From Wenzhouxiangella sp. (lineage in GTDB: Bacteria; Pseudomonadota; Gammaproteobacteria; Xanthomonadales; Wenzhouxiangellaceae), in NCBI GenBank assembly GCA_007121485.1, contig SKKM01000111.1, forward strand, positions 1 to 6,585: 6,585 bases of DNA, read 5' to 3'. Within the stretch, counting starts at the first letter, position 1. Every line of letters starts with the position of its first letter. This document shows positions 1 through 6,147 of the stretch, in pieces. Below the pieces are notes generated by a model. The model did not search any database, was not told the DNA's origin, and worked only from the letters and a program-made list of their open reading frames with translations. The translations under genes and the position numbers were made by a program.

Positions 1-9
1 CCGACGGGC

Positions 10-38
10 TTCACTTATTGCCGTCGAGACGATACAAT
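10..38 (+). promoter_or_regulatory. Candidate sigma70 promoter of the rpsP operon
   Basis: A TACAAT hexamer at 33-38 (5 of 6 to the -10 consensus) lies 17 bp downstream of TTCACT at 10-15 (4 of 6 to TTGACA). Transcription would start near 45 and leave a leader of about 40 nt before the rpsP start at 84. The hexamers and the spacing are seen directly. Use as a promoter is inferred, supported by its place just ahead of the first gene of a ribosomal operon. In many Gammaproteobacteria ffh lies upstream of rpsP, but nothing of it is visible here. Confidence 0.5.
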
Positions 39-83
39 GGTGAGTTCGCCGTAGTGGCTGGCTTTGTTTGTTAGGAGTTTTTG

Positions 84-344
84 ATGGTCAAGATTCGTTT
101 GAGCCGTGGTGGGGCCAAGAAGCAGCCGTTCTACCACATCGTGGTGACCGACAGCCGCAGCGGCCGTGACGGCCGCAATATCGAGCGGCTCGGCTTCTTC
201 AACCCGGTCGCGCGCGGCCAGGAAGAGCGTCTGCGTCTGGATACCGACCGCGTCGACCACTGGGTCGGGCAGGGCGCCCAGATGTCCGAGCGCGTCAACC
301 ACCTGGTCAAGGAAGCGCGCAAGGCCCAGCAGCCGGCGGCCTGA
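84..344 (+). CDS. rpsP: 30S ribosomal protein S16
   Basis: S16 is a small primary binding protein of the 30S subunit that contacts 16S rRNA and aids assembly of the body of the subunit. The 86-residue product starts MVKIRLSRGGAKKQPFYHIV and carries the family signatures IERLGFFNP (residues 33-41) and LDTDRVDHWVGQGA (residues 52-65). Its length is close to the 82 residues of the E. coli protein. The ATG at 84 is chosen over a TTG directly before it at 81 because AGGAG at 73-77 is 6 nt upstream and because MVxIRL is the usual S16 beginning. It is the first gene of the rpsP-rimM-trmD-rplS operon. Its stop TGA shares one base with the rimM start (TGATG), which suggests coupled translation. Nothing is odd about it. 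Confidence 0.98.
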   Translation: MVKIRLSRGGAKKQPFYHIVVTDSRSGRDGRNIERLGFFNPVARGQEERLRLDTDRVDHWVGQGAQMSERVNHLVKEARKAQQPAA

Positions 345-865
345 TGACCGCCGGGGTCGCCGGGGATACGGTCGTCGTCGGCCGCGTTCTCGGCCCCTGG
401 GGCGTTCAGGGCTGGATTCGGGTCTATTCCTGGACCGATCCGCCCGAGGCCCTGTTCGACTACCGGCCGTGGCTGCTCGGAGAGCAGCAGCAAGCCACCG
501 AAATTCTTGAATGGCGCCGGTCCGGTCAGCGACTGGTGGCCCGACTTCCTGGTATCGACAGCCCCGAGCTGGCCGCGCAGCTGAGCGACCAGCTCATCAG
601 CGTGCCCCGGGATCAATTGCCGGAGCCGGAAGAAGGCAGCTATTACTGGCATGACCTGGTCGGTCTGCAGGTCTTCAATCTGCAGGACCATCACTGGGGT
701 GAAGTCGTTCGCATGCTGGCCACCGGCGCCAACGACGTCATGGAAATCGCCACCGAGCAGCGCGGCAAGGTCCTGATTCCCTTCGTCCAGCCTGACGTGG
801 TCCGCTCGGTCGATCTCCAGGCCGGCCGGATCGTCGTCGACTGGCCCGAAGACTGGGCGGATTGA
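344..865 (+). CDS. rimM: Ribosome maturation factor RimM
   Basis: RimM binds ribosomal protein S19 in free 30S particles and helps late processing and folding of the 16S rRNA 3' (head) domain. The 173-residue product has the N-terminal RimM barrel at about residues 9-90, with VVVGRVLGPWGVQGWIRVYS at 10-29 and a typical TDPPEALFDY stretch. The C-terminal PRC-barrel spans about residues 98-168, with YYWHDLVGLQV (100-110), GEVVRMLATGANDVMEI (119-135) and LIPFVQPDVVRSVD (144-157). The length fits the family (about 170-180). The start ATG overlaps the rpsP stop by one base. No good Shine-Dalgarno precedes it, only GC-rich GGCGG, so re-initiation by ribosomes finishing rpsP is likely. The stop codon is close to the trmD start. 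Confidence 0.97.
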   Translation: MTAGVAGDTVVVGRVLGPWGVQGWIRVYSWTDPPEALFDYRPWLLGEQQQATEILEWRRSGQRLVARLPGIDSPELAAQLSDQLISVPRDQLPEPEEGSYYWHDLVGLQVFNLQDHHWGEVVRMLATGANDVMEIATEQRGKVLIPFVQPDVVRSVDLQAGRIVVDWPEDWAD

Positions 866-873
866 GGCTTCCC

Positions 874-1641
874 GTGCTGCGCCGCATCGATGTCGTCACC
901 CTGTTCCCGGAGTGGATCCGAGGCCTGGAGGCGCTGGGGGTGACCGGCCGCGCCCTGGCCGATGGCAGGATCACGCTGAGGTGCTGGAATCCGCGCGACT
1001 TCACCACCGACGTGCACCGCAGCGTCGACGACCGGCCTTACGGCGGCGGCCCCGGTATGGTGATGCGGCCGGAGCCGCTGGCGCGCTGTATCGAGGCCGT
1101 GCTGGCCGAAGACATGCCGGCCCCCGTCGCCTGTCTGAGCCCGCAGGGCCGCGTGCTCGATCAGCCCGGTGTGCGCGAGCTGGCCGGCCGGGAGCGCCTG
1201 ATCCTGGTGTGCGGACGCTATGAAGGCATCGACGAACGCGTCATGCGCAGCCTGGTCGACGAGGAGTGGTCGATCGGCGACTACGTGCTGTCCGGCGGCG
1301 AGCCGGCCGCCGCGGTCCTGATGGACGCCGTCATCCGCCTGCAGCCGGGGGTGCTGGGTCACCAGGATTCGGCGCTGGAGGATTCGTTTGCCGCCGAGCG
1401 TCTGGACTGCCCGCACTACACCCGCCCGGAACACTGGCGCGGTCTTGAGGTGCCCGAGGTGTTGCTGAGCGGCGACCACGAGCGCATCCGGCGCTGGCGC
1501 CTCGCCCAGTCCGTGCAGCGCACGGCCCAGCGCCGCGGCGATTTGCTGCGCGTGCGGCCGCTCAGCGACGAGGAACGCCGCGCGCTGCAAGAATTTGGCG
1601 ATTCGGGGGATGCAATCGAGACGGAAAGCGGGTTACAATAA
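874..1641 (+). CDS. trmD: tRNA (guanine-N1)-methyltransferase TrmD
   Basis: TrmD transfers a methyl group from S-adenosylmethionine to N1 of G37 in tRNAs reading CNN codons and some others, preventing +1 frameshifting. It is a trefoil-knot (SPOUT) dimer. With the GTG at 874 the product has 255 residues, the same length as E. coli TrmD. Visible signatures are FPEW (11-14), VDDRPYGGGPGMVM (51-64), the SAM-knot segments LVCGRYEGIDER (111-122) and WSIGDYVLSGGE (132-143), GVLGHQDSALEDSF (159-172) and LDCPHYTRPEHW (177-188). D170 and R155 match the catalytic Asp169 and Arg154 of the family. GTG 874 is preferred because GAGG at 864-867 stands 6 nt upstream. A TTG at 862, overlapping the rimM stop, is in frame and would add four residues, but it lacks a good ribosome binding site. 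The gene is third in the operon and ends 48 nt before rplS. Confidence 0.97.
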   Translation: MLRRIDVVTLFPEWIRGLEALGVTGRALADGRITLRCWNPRDFTTDVHRSVDDRPYGGGPGMVMRPEPLARCIEAVLAEDMPAPVACLSPQGRVLDQPGVRELAGRERLILVCGRYEGIDERVMRSLVDEEWSIGDYVLSGGEPAAAVLMDAVIRLQPGVLGHQDSALEDSFAAERLDCPHYTRPEHWRGLEVPEVLLSGDHERIRRWRLAQSVQRTAQRRGDLLRVRPLSDEERRALQEFGDSGDAIETESGLQ

Positions 1642-1689
1642 TGGGCTTGCCTGCCCAGCGTTCGGGCCTCAATTGATCAGGACATCGAC

Positions 1690-2049
1690 ATGAGCACCAT
1701 CATCGACGAAATCAACAAGGAACAAACCCAGCGCGAAATCCCGGATTTTGCCCCCGGCGACACGGTCGTCGTCAACATCTGGGTGCGCGAGGGCGATCGC
1801 CAGCGTTTGCAGGCTTTCGAGGGCGTGGTGATTGCGCGCCGCAATCGCGGCCTCAATTCCGCCTTCACCGTGCGCAAGATTTCCCACGGCACCGGCGTGG
1901 AGCGTGTGTTCCAGACCTACAGCCCGCTGATCGAGTCGATCAACGTCAAGCGCAAGGGCCGGGTGCGTCGCGCCAAGCTGTTCTACCTGCGCAACCTCGA
2001 GGGCAAGGCCGCCCGCATTCGCGAGAAGCTGACCCGCCGCAGCGCCTGA
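1690..2049 (+). CDS. rplS: 50S ribosomal protein L19
   Basis: L19 sits at the 30S-50S interface of the large subunit and contributes to an intersubunit bridge. The 119-residue product (115 in E. coli) has the family signature across its length: FAPGDTVVVNIWVREGDRQR (residues 21-40), FEGVVIARRNRGLNSAFTVRK (43-63), GVERVFQTYSPLIESINVKR (69-88) and a basic C-terminus including KLFYLRNLEGKAARI. The ATG has AGGA at 1679-1682, 7 nt upstream. It is the last gene of the operon and is followed by a strong terminator. The 48-nt gap after trmD contains a small hairpin and follows a TACAAT hexamer, which could support separate control of rplS, whose product is needed in much larger amounts than TrmD. Confidence 0.98.
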   Translation: MSTIIDEINKEQTQREIPDFAPGDTVVVNIWVREGDRQRLQAFEGVVIARRNRGLNSAFTVRKISHGTGVERVFQTYSPLIESINVKRKGRVRRAKLFYLRNLEGKAARIREKLTRRSA

Positions 2050-2073
2050 CGGCGCCGGTCGGGAGAGAGACGA

Positions 2074-2112
2074 CAGGGGCCGGCCCGTCCGGGGCCGGCC
2101 CCTGATTTATTT
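2074..2112 (+). terminator. Rho-independent terminator of the rpsP-rplS operon
   Basis: A perfect 13-bp stem (2074-2086 with 2092-2104, almost all G-C) encloses the 5-nt loop GTCCG and starts 25 nt after the rplS stop codon. It is followed by ATTTATTT at 2105-2112, a short U-rich tail, with a further run of five T at 2123-2127. The stem and tail are read directly from the sequence. Its position at the end of a known operon makes the call firm, although the U tract is interrupted. Confidence 0.85.
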
Positions 2113-2159
2113 CAGCCCCTGATTTTTCTGTTGATCGGACTTCCGGCCCGGCACGAGAC

Positions 2160-2606
2160 ATGAAGGCGCGCTACCTGAAGCTCCTGATGAACGTCTGGCC
2201 GCCGTACCGGTGCGCCGGGATTCGCGTGCGCCGCATCGCCGACGATTTCCGTTTCGTCCGCGTCGAACTGCGCATGGGGCTGACCAATCGCAACTACGTC
2301 AACGTGCATTTCGGCGGCTCGCTGTTCGCGATGGCCGATCCGTTCTACATGCTGATGTACATCAAGAACCTGGGTCCGGAATACGTGGTCTGGGACAAGG
2401 CGGCCGAGATCGACTTCGTGCGCCCGGGTCGTGGCCGCGTGTGGGCGGAGTTTCGCCTGGACGAGAGCGATTTCGAGCGGGCGCGGGCGGAAACCGCCGG
2501 CGGCGAGCGTTTCCTCGTTACCCATCCGGTCGAGGTGTTCGATCAGGACGGTCAGCTGGTCGCCTCGGTCCGGCGCACCATCCATATTCGCCTCCGCGCC
2601 GCCTGA
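2160..2606 (+). CDS. DUF4442 domain protein, hotdog-fold, possible thioesterase
   Basis: The 148-residue product resembles the DUF4442 family, which has a hotdog fold related to acyl-CoA thioesterases. The substrate and reaction are not established. Features seen include LKLLMNVWPPYRCAGIRV at residues 6-23, NRNYVNVHFGGSLFAMADPF at 43-62 (the hotdog helix region, with HFGGS at 50-54), VVWDKAAEIDFVRPGRGRV at 76-94 and a final strand VASVRRTIHIR. There is no signal peptide or obvious membrane segment, so it is probably cytosolic. The ATG at 2160 gives the usual family length, but no real Shine-Dalgarno precedes it: GAGA lies only 1 nt away. An ATG at 2187 is in frame but would cut conserved residues. 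It follows the rplS terminator, faces the bactofilin gene, and has no recognisable promoter. The family call is fairly firm; the function is open. Confidence 0.88.
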   Translation: MKARYLKLLMNVWPPYRCAGIRVRRIADDFRFVRVELRMGLTNRNYVNVHFGGSLFAMADPFYMLMYIKNLGPEYVVWDKAAEIDFVRPGRGRVWAEFRLDESDFERARAETAGGERFLVTHPVEVFDQDGQLVASVRRTIHIRLRAA

Positions 2607-2628
2607 ACCGTTTCCCGCCCGGCGCGCC

Positions 2629-2654
2629 GCACAGCGCCCGGCAGGCCGGTGTGC
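2629..2654. terminator. Weak bidirectional hairpin between convergent genes
   Basis: In the 49-nt gap between the stops of the DUF4442 gene and the bactofilin gene, GCACA at 2629-2633 pairs with TGTGC at 2650-2654. An inner CCGG (2638-2641) pairs with CCGG (2646-2649) around a 4-nt loop, with GCGC bulged on one side. On the plus strand it is followed by the mildly T-rich TTCAATCCTT; on the minus strand there is no T run. It may mark the transcript ends of the convergent genes, but it is not a convincing intrinsic terminator. Confidence 0.25.
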
Positions 2655-2655
2655 T

Positions 2656-3150
2656 TCAATCCTTGTCGGACTTCTCTTCGGGCGCGGTACCCGGAGCGGC
2701 GTCGCCGGCGTCCTCGGTGGTGATCTCCGCGGCTTCGTTGGCACCCCTTGTCTCTACCGCCTGCGGCTGATCATGGGTGAGCTGGCGCGGCGGCTCGTCG
2801 CCGCGGATGTGGCTGGTGCCGTTGAAGTGTGCGCCGGATTCGACCACGAGCTGGGCCACGCTGACCTCCCCGGTGACCTTGCCGGTGGCCACGATTTCCA
2901 GCCGCTCGGCCTCGATCGTGCCGACAAACGTGCCGCTGACCAGGATGCGCCGCGCCTTGATTTCGCCGTCAACCATGCCGGACTGGCCGATCACCACCTC
3001 GGCCTTGGAATCCACGGCCCCTTCGAGCCTGCCGTCGATGTGCAGGTTGTCTTCTAGGGCAAGCTCGCCGACCAGGTTTGTCCCTGCAGCGATGACGGTC
3101 GTTCCGGCGCTCTTGCCGTTCTTCGGATGACTTCGACCAAGGATTCCCAC
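2656..3150 (-). CDS. Bactofilin family cytoskeletal protein
   Basis: Bactofilins polymerise without nucleotide into filaments or patches on the inner face of the cytoplasmic membrane and recruit cell-wall enzymes; CcmA of Helicobacter pylori and BacA of Caulobacter are examples. The 164-residue product has a short polar N-terminus and a bactofilin beta-helix core at about residues 17-116. That core shows repeating short strands with Gly turns: TVIAAGTNLVGEL (18-30), NLHIDGRLEGAV (35-46), MVDGEIKARRILVSGTFVG (59-77) and VTGEVSVAQLVVESGAHFNG (92-111). An acidic, Pro/Ala-rich, probably disordered tail follows (119-164). The start is a GTG at 3150 with AGGAG 8 nt upstream. It lies 97 nt inside the end of the M23 peptidase gene, so the two genes form an operon. 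Its partner is probably that peptidase. Confidence 0.93.
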   Translation of the reverse strand: MGILGRSHPKNGKSAGTTVIAAGTNLVGELALEDNLHIDGRLEGAVDSKAEVVIGQSGMVDGEIKARRILVSGTFVGTIEAERLEIVATGKVTGEVSVAQLVVESGAHFNGTSHIRGDEPPRQLTHDQPQAVETRGANEAAEITTEDAGDAAPGTAPEEKSDKD

Positions 3151-4007
3151 TCAACATGCTCCTCTTTGGCAAACAGGATGTCGTACTCGTCCAGGGACCA
3201 GCGCAGGAACGGCTTGGGGTCCAGCCGGCGGTTCAGGTGACGGACTTCGTAATGCAGGTGCGGCGCGGTCGCGGTGCCGGTGTTGCCGGCATACCCGAGC
3301 AGATCGCCACGCTGCACGAACTGCCCCGGCCGCACCTCGATCCGATCGAGATGGCCGTACAGGGTGGTGAAGCCGAAGTTGTGGACCAGGCGCACGACCT
3401 TGCCCATGCCGCTGTTGTGCTGCTTGGCGGCCCATTCGACCACGCCGTCGGCCGTGGCATGCACCGGCGTGCCGCGGGTCGCGCGCAGGTCGACGCCGCC
3501 GTGCATCGCCATGCGCTCTGAAATCGGATGCCGGCGCATGCCGAAGCCGCTGGTGACCTGCTCCGAATATACCGGCCAGCCGGAGGGAATGGACTGCAGC
3601 ATCAGGCGTTTTTCGAACGCGGTCTGGCTGGCGGTGTTGACCCGCTGGGCCAGGGGCCGTTCGGGCTCCGAGCGCAGGCCGATCAGCAGTTCGATGTGCT
3701 CCAGCTCATCGCCCAGCGCCATCAGGGCCAGGGACTTTTCCTCGATCTCGCCTTGCAGCTTGCGCCGTTCGCCCTGCAGCGCCGCCCGTTCGGCCAGGAC
3801 CGTGGCGCGCTGCGCCTCGAGTATGGCCAGCTCGGCGTTGAGATTGGACAGGCGCCCGTTGAGCACGTGGATGACCATGGCGCCGCCGAGCAGGGCCAGG
3901 GCGATCATGCCGGCGGTCCCCAGCAGCGCCCGGCGCATGATCTGGTTCAGGGTAAAGTGGCGCGCGCCACGGAAGTCGGTAACGGTGATCTGGTAGCGAT
4001 GGCGCAT
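3054..4007 (-). CDS. Membrane-anchored M23 (LytM-type) peptidoglycan endopeptidase
   Basis: M23 enzymes are zinc metallopeptidases that cut peptide cross-links of peptidoglycan. The 317-residue product has a short cytoplasmic N-terminus (ITVTDFRGARHFTL, 7-20), one transmembrane helix at about 26-48, a periplasmic coiled coil at about 51-110 rich in E, A, L and R, and an M23 domain at about 150-267. All expected active-site residues are present: H169 and D173 in MHGGVD, H219 in LYGHL, H250 and H252 in HLHYE. It is therefore predicted to be active, unlike EnvC-type homologues that lack zinc ligands. The conserved C-terminal WESLV (287-291) is followed by a nondescript tail overlapping the bactofilin gene. 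No good Shine-Dalgarno precedes the ATG at 4007, but the N-terminus looks family-like from the first residues. Pairing with a bactofilin suggests a localised wall-shaping role. Confidence 0.94.
   Translation of the reverse strand: MRHRYQITVTDFRGARHFTLNQIMRRALLGTAGMIALALLGGAMVIHVLNGRLSNLNAELAILEAQRATVLAERAALQGERRKLQGEIEEKSLALMALGDELEHIELLIGLRSEPERPLAQRVNTASQTAFEKRLMLQSIPSGWPVYSEQVTSGFGMRRHPISERMAMHGGVDLRATRGTPVHATADGVVEWAAKQHNSGMGKVVRLVHNFGFTTLYGHLDRIEVRPGQFVQRGDLLGYAGNTGTATAPHLHYEVRHLNRRLDPKPFLRWSLDEYDILFAKEEHVEWESLVEVIRRTARAPERPSSLQGQTWSASLP
3159..3167 (-). promoter_or_regulatory. Strong ribosome binding site of the bactofilin gene
   Basis: Read on the minus strand, AAAGAGGAG runs from 3167 to 3159 and stands 8 nt before the GTG start at 3150. 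It is the best Shine-Dalgarno match in the window. It fixes the bactofilin start although that start lies inside the M23 reading frame, where the same bases encode A280-K281-E282-E283. Confidence 0.75.
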
Positions 4008-4077
4008 GAGTCGGGTCTGGATTGCGCGGCGCGTCCTGTGTGCTGGTCAGCCGGGCCGCTTTCTTGACAGGCCGCCG

Positions 4078-4107
4078 ATTATGGCTGGAACGCGGGACCG
4101 ATGCAAA
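4078..4107 (-). promoter_or_regulatory. Candidate promoter of the M23-bactofilin operon
   Basis: On the minus strand, TTTGCA (4107-4102, 4 of 6 to the -35 consensus) is followed after 18 bp by CATAAT (4083-4078, 5 of 6 to the -10 consensus). A start near 4071 would give a leader of about 63 nt before the ATG at 4007. The hexamers are seen; their use is inferred and the -35 is weak. It lies in the 205-bp divergent region shared with htpG. Confidence 0.35.
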
Positions 4108-4138
4108 CGCGCCGGGGTGCTGTTGCCGGGACGCCACA

Positions 4139-4167
4139 CTTGAAAATGGGGCTGGCAACGCCCACTT
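4139..4167 (+). promoter_or_regulatory. Heat-shock (sigma32-type) promoter of htpG
   Basis: CTTGAAA at 4139-4145 is an exact match to the sigma32 (RpoH) -35 consensus. After a 14-bp spacer comes GCCCACTT at 4160-4167, which matches five of the seven defined bases of the CCCCATnT -10 element. A start near 4174 would leave a leader of about 40 nt before the htpG GTG at 4213. htpG is a classical member of the RpoH regulon, so element, spacing and downstream gene agree. The inverted repeat GTTGCCGG (4122-4129) and CTGGCAAC (4152-4159), 7 of 8 matching, is centred on the -35 element. Confidence 0.75.
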
Positions 4168-4212
4168 CCGGGGACACCGACCCATGTTTGCCCGACTACA
4201 GGATGACGTGCC

Positions 4213-6147
4213 GTGACCCAAACGCCTCAGACTGAAACCCGAGCTTTCGATACCGAAGTCCATCAGCTGCTGAAGCTGATGATCAACGCGCTGTACTCCA
4301 ACCGCGAGATCTTCCTGCGCGAGCTGATTTCCAACGCCTCGGACGCCAGCGACAAGCTGCGCTTCGAGGCACTGACCGACGAGTCGCTCAAAGGTCTGGA
4401 TCAGGACCTGGCCATCGACGTGGACTTCGACGCCGAGGCCGGCACCCTGACCGTGCGCGACCGCGGCATCGGGATGAACCGTGCCGAGGTGATCGAAAAT
4501 CTCGGCACCATCGCCCGCTCCGGCACCCGCCGCTTTCTGGACAGCCTGTCCGGCGACCAGCAGAAGGACGCCCGGCTGATCGGCCAGTTCGGCGTCGGCT
4601 TCTACGCCGCCTTCATCGTCGCCGAGGAAGTGACCGTAGAAACGCGCCGGGCCAACGAGCCCGCCGACCAGGCCGTGCGCTGGTCGTCCATGGGCGAGGG
4701 CGAATACCGGATCGAGACCATCGAGCGGGCCGAGCAGGGCACGACAATCACCCTGCAGCTGCGCGAGGAACATCGCGACCTGCTCTCGCCCTGGCAGCTC
4801 AAGCGCATCATCCATCACTACTCGAACCACATCGCCTTCCCGATCCGCCTGCGCCAGCCGGCGGAAAAGGATGAGGCGGCGGCAGAGCCGGAATTCGAAC
4901 GCGTCAACGACAGCCAGGCGCTGTGGACGCGGCCGAGATCCGAGGTCGCCGACGAGGAGTACAAGGAGTTCTACACCGGCCTGACCGGTGACCCGGAGGC
5001 GCCCTTGAGCTGGGCGCATCACCATGTCGAGGGCAGCCAGCGCTACAGCCTGCTCCTGTTCCTGCCGGCCTCCGCGCCCTTCGATCTGCTGATCAACCGC
5101 GACGAGCGCGAGGGCGTGAAGCTCTACATCCAGCGCGTGTTCATCATGGACGCCGCCGAGCAGGTCCTGCCGCGCTACCTGCGCTTCATGCGCGGGGTGA
5201 TCGACTCGGCCGATCTGCCGCTGAACATCTCGCGCGAGATCCTGCAGGACTCGCCGCTGGTCAAGAAGATCCGCGCCACCCTGGTCAAGCGCAGCCTCGA
5301 TCTGATCGAGAAGCTGGCCGAGCAGGGCGGCGAGCCCTGGGAGAAATTCCTCGACGCCTTCGGCTCCATCCTGAAGGAAGGCGTGATCGAGGACTTCGAG
5401 CAGCGCGAGCGCATTGCCGGCCTGCTGCGTTTCGCCTCGACGGGGAACGACCAGGCCGCAGCGGTCGGCCTGGACGACTACATCGGCCGCATGAAGGACG
5501 ACCAGGACCACATCTGGTACCAGACCGCCGAAAGCCTTCAGGTGGCCCGCAATAGCCCGCACCTGGAAGCCTTCCGCAAGCACGGCGTCGAGGTGCTGCT
5601 ACTGACCGACCGCATCGATGAGTGGCTGGTCGGACATCTGCGCGATTACAAGGGCAAGACCCTGAAGTCGGTCGCCCGCGGCAAGCTCGAACTGGGCGAA
5701 GCCGCCGAGCCGGCCGAGGACGCCAAGAAGCTGGCCGGCCGGATCAAGAAGGCCCTGGGTGAGCGCGTCGGCAACGTGCAGCCAGGTGCCCGGCTGACCG
5801 AGTCGCCGGCCTGCGTGGTCGCCGACGAGCACGAACTCTCGCCGCTGATGGCGCGCATGATGCGCCAGGCCGGGCAGGAGGTGCCTGAGATCAAGCCCAA
5901 CCTCGAGATCAATCCGGAGCATGCCCTGCTGGGCCTGATGGACCGGCTCGAAGACGGCGCGCGTTTCGACGACCTGGCCAGCCTGCTGCTGGACCAGGCC
6001 CTGCTGGCCGAGGGCGGCGAGCTGGCCGATCCGGCTGCCTACGTGCGCCGGGTCAATGCGCTGCTGGTCGATTCGTTGAGCGGGTCTGCAGTCGACAACA
6101 GCAATAGCGGCAACGAGGAGAACCACACGGATCGGGCGGCATCCTGA
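4213..6147 (+). CDS. htpG: Molecular chaperone HtpG (bacterial Hsp90)
   Basis: HtpG is the cytosolic ATP-dependent Hsp90 dimer that remodels client proteins, often with DnaK. The 644-residue product shows the GHKL ATPase domain at about 10-215: LRELISNASDASDKLR (35-50, with E37 and N41), DRGIGMN (83-89), GTIARSGT (98-105), GQFGVGFYAAF (124-134) and GTTITL (176-181). The middle domain follows at about 235-495, with LWTRPRSEV and NISREILQ (338-345, including the catalytic-loop Arg341), then the C-terminal dimerisation domain at about 525-620. The start is a GTG at 4213 with AGGA at 4200-4203, 9 nt upstream. About 24 polar residues (621-644) extend beyond the LLV-X end of the E. coli protein (624 residues). 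A sigma32-type promoter precedes it, so heat induction is likely. Its stop overlaps a possible 14-codon ORF leading to the channel gene. Confidence 0.98.
   Translation: MTQTPQTETRAFDTEVHQLLKLMINALYSNREIFLRELISNASDASDKLRFEALTDESLKGLDQDLAIDVDFDAEAGTLTVRDRGIGMNRAEVIENLGTIARSGTRRFLDSLSGDQQKDARLIGQFGVGFYAAFIVAEEVTVETRRANEPADQAVRWSSMGEGEYRIETIERAEQGTTITLQLREEHRDLLSPWQLKRIIHHYSNHIAFPIRLRQPAEKDEAAAEPEFERVNDSQALWTRPRSEVADEEYKEFYTGLTGDPEAPLSWAHHHVEGSQRYSLLLFLPASAPFDLLINRDEREGVKLYIQRVFIMDAAEQVLPRYLRFMRGVIDSADLPLNISREILQDSPLVKKIRATLVKRSLDLIEKLAEQGGEPWEKFLDAFGSILKEGVIEDFEQRERIAGLLRFASTGNDQAAAVGLDDYIGRMKDDQDHIWYQTAESLQVARNSPHLEAFRKHGVEVLLLTDRIDEWLVGHLRDYKGKTLKSVARGKLELGEAAEPAEDAKKLAGRIKKALGERVGNVQPGARLTESPACVVADEHELSPLMARMMRQAGQEVPEIKPNLEINPEHALLGLMDRLEDGARFDDLASLLLDQALLAEGGELADPAAYVRRVNALLVDSLSGSAVDNSNSGNEENHTDRAAS

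Noticed and set aside
2..26. Inverted repeat CGACGG (2-7) and CCGTCG (21-26) near the window start as a terminator of an upstream gene
   Set aside because: Only six pairs with a 13-nt loop, no following T run, and it overlaps the rpsP promoter candidate.
691..1590. A 299-codon open frame on the minus strand opposite trmD
   Set aside because: The plus strand encodes an intact TrmD with every signature motif. The antisense translation is His/Gln/Ala-rich and resembles no family I know.
862..1641. TTG at 862 as the trmD start
   Set aside because: It lacks a good ribosome binding site and would make the protein four residues longer than E. coli TrmD. GTG 874 has GAGG at a proper distance.
2620..2629. 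Ten-base palindrome CGGCGCGCCG in the convergent gap
   Set aside because: Short GC palindromes are expected at this base composition. It has no loop and no T run, so it is not a terminator by itself.
4064..4092. Perfect TTGACA at 4064-4069 as a sigma70 promoter for htpG
   Set aside because: At 16-18 bp spacing only TGGAAC, GGAACG or GAACGC follows, none a good -10. It could be a weak second promoter, but I cannot support it.
4022..4216. A 64-codon plus-strand open frame upstream of htpG
   Set aside because: It spans the divergent promoter region and the sigma32 element, its 5' end precedes the likely htpG transcript start, and it has no ribosome binding site and no protein-like features.
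3706..5583. A 625-codon open frame on the minus strand opposite htpG and the divergent region
   Set aside because: It is a shadow of htpG and the M23 gene in GC-rich DNA. It runs through the promoters and has no recognisable protein features, while the plus frame is clearly HtpG.
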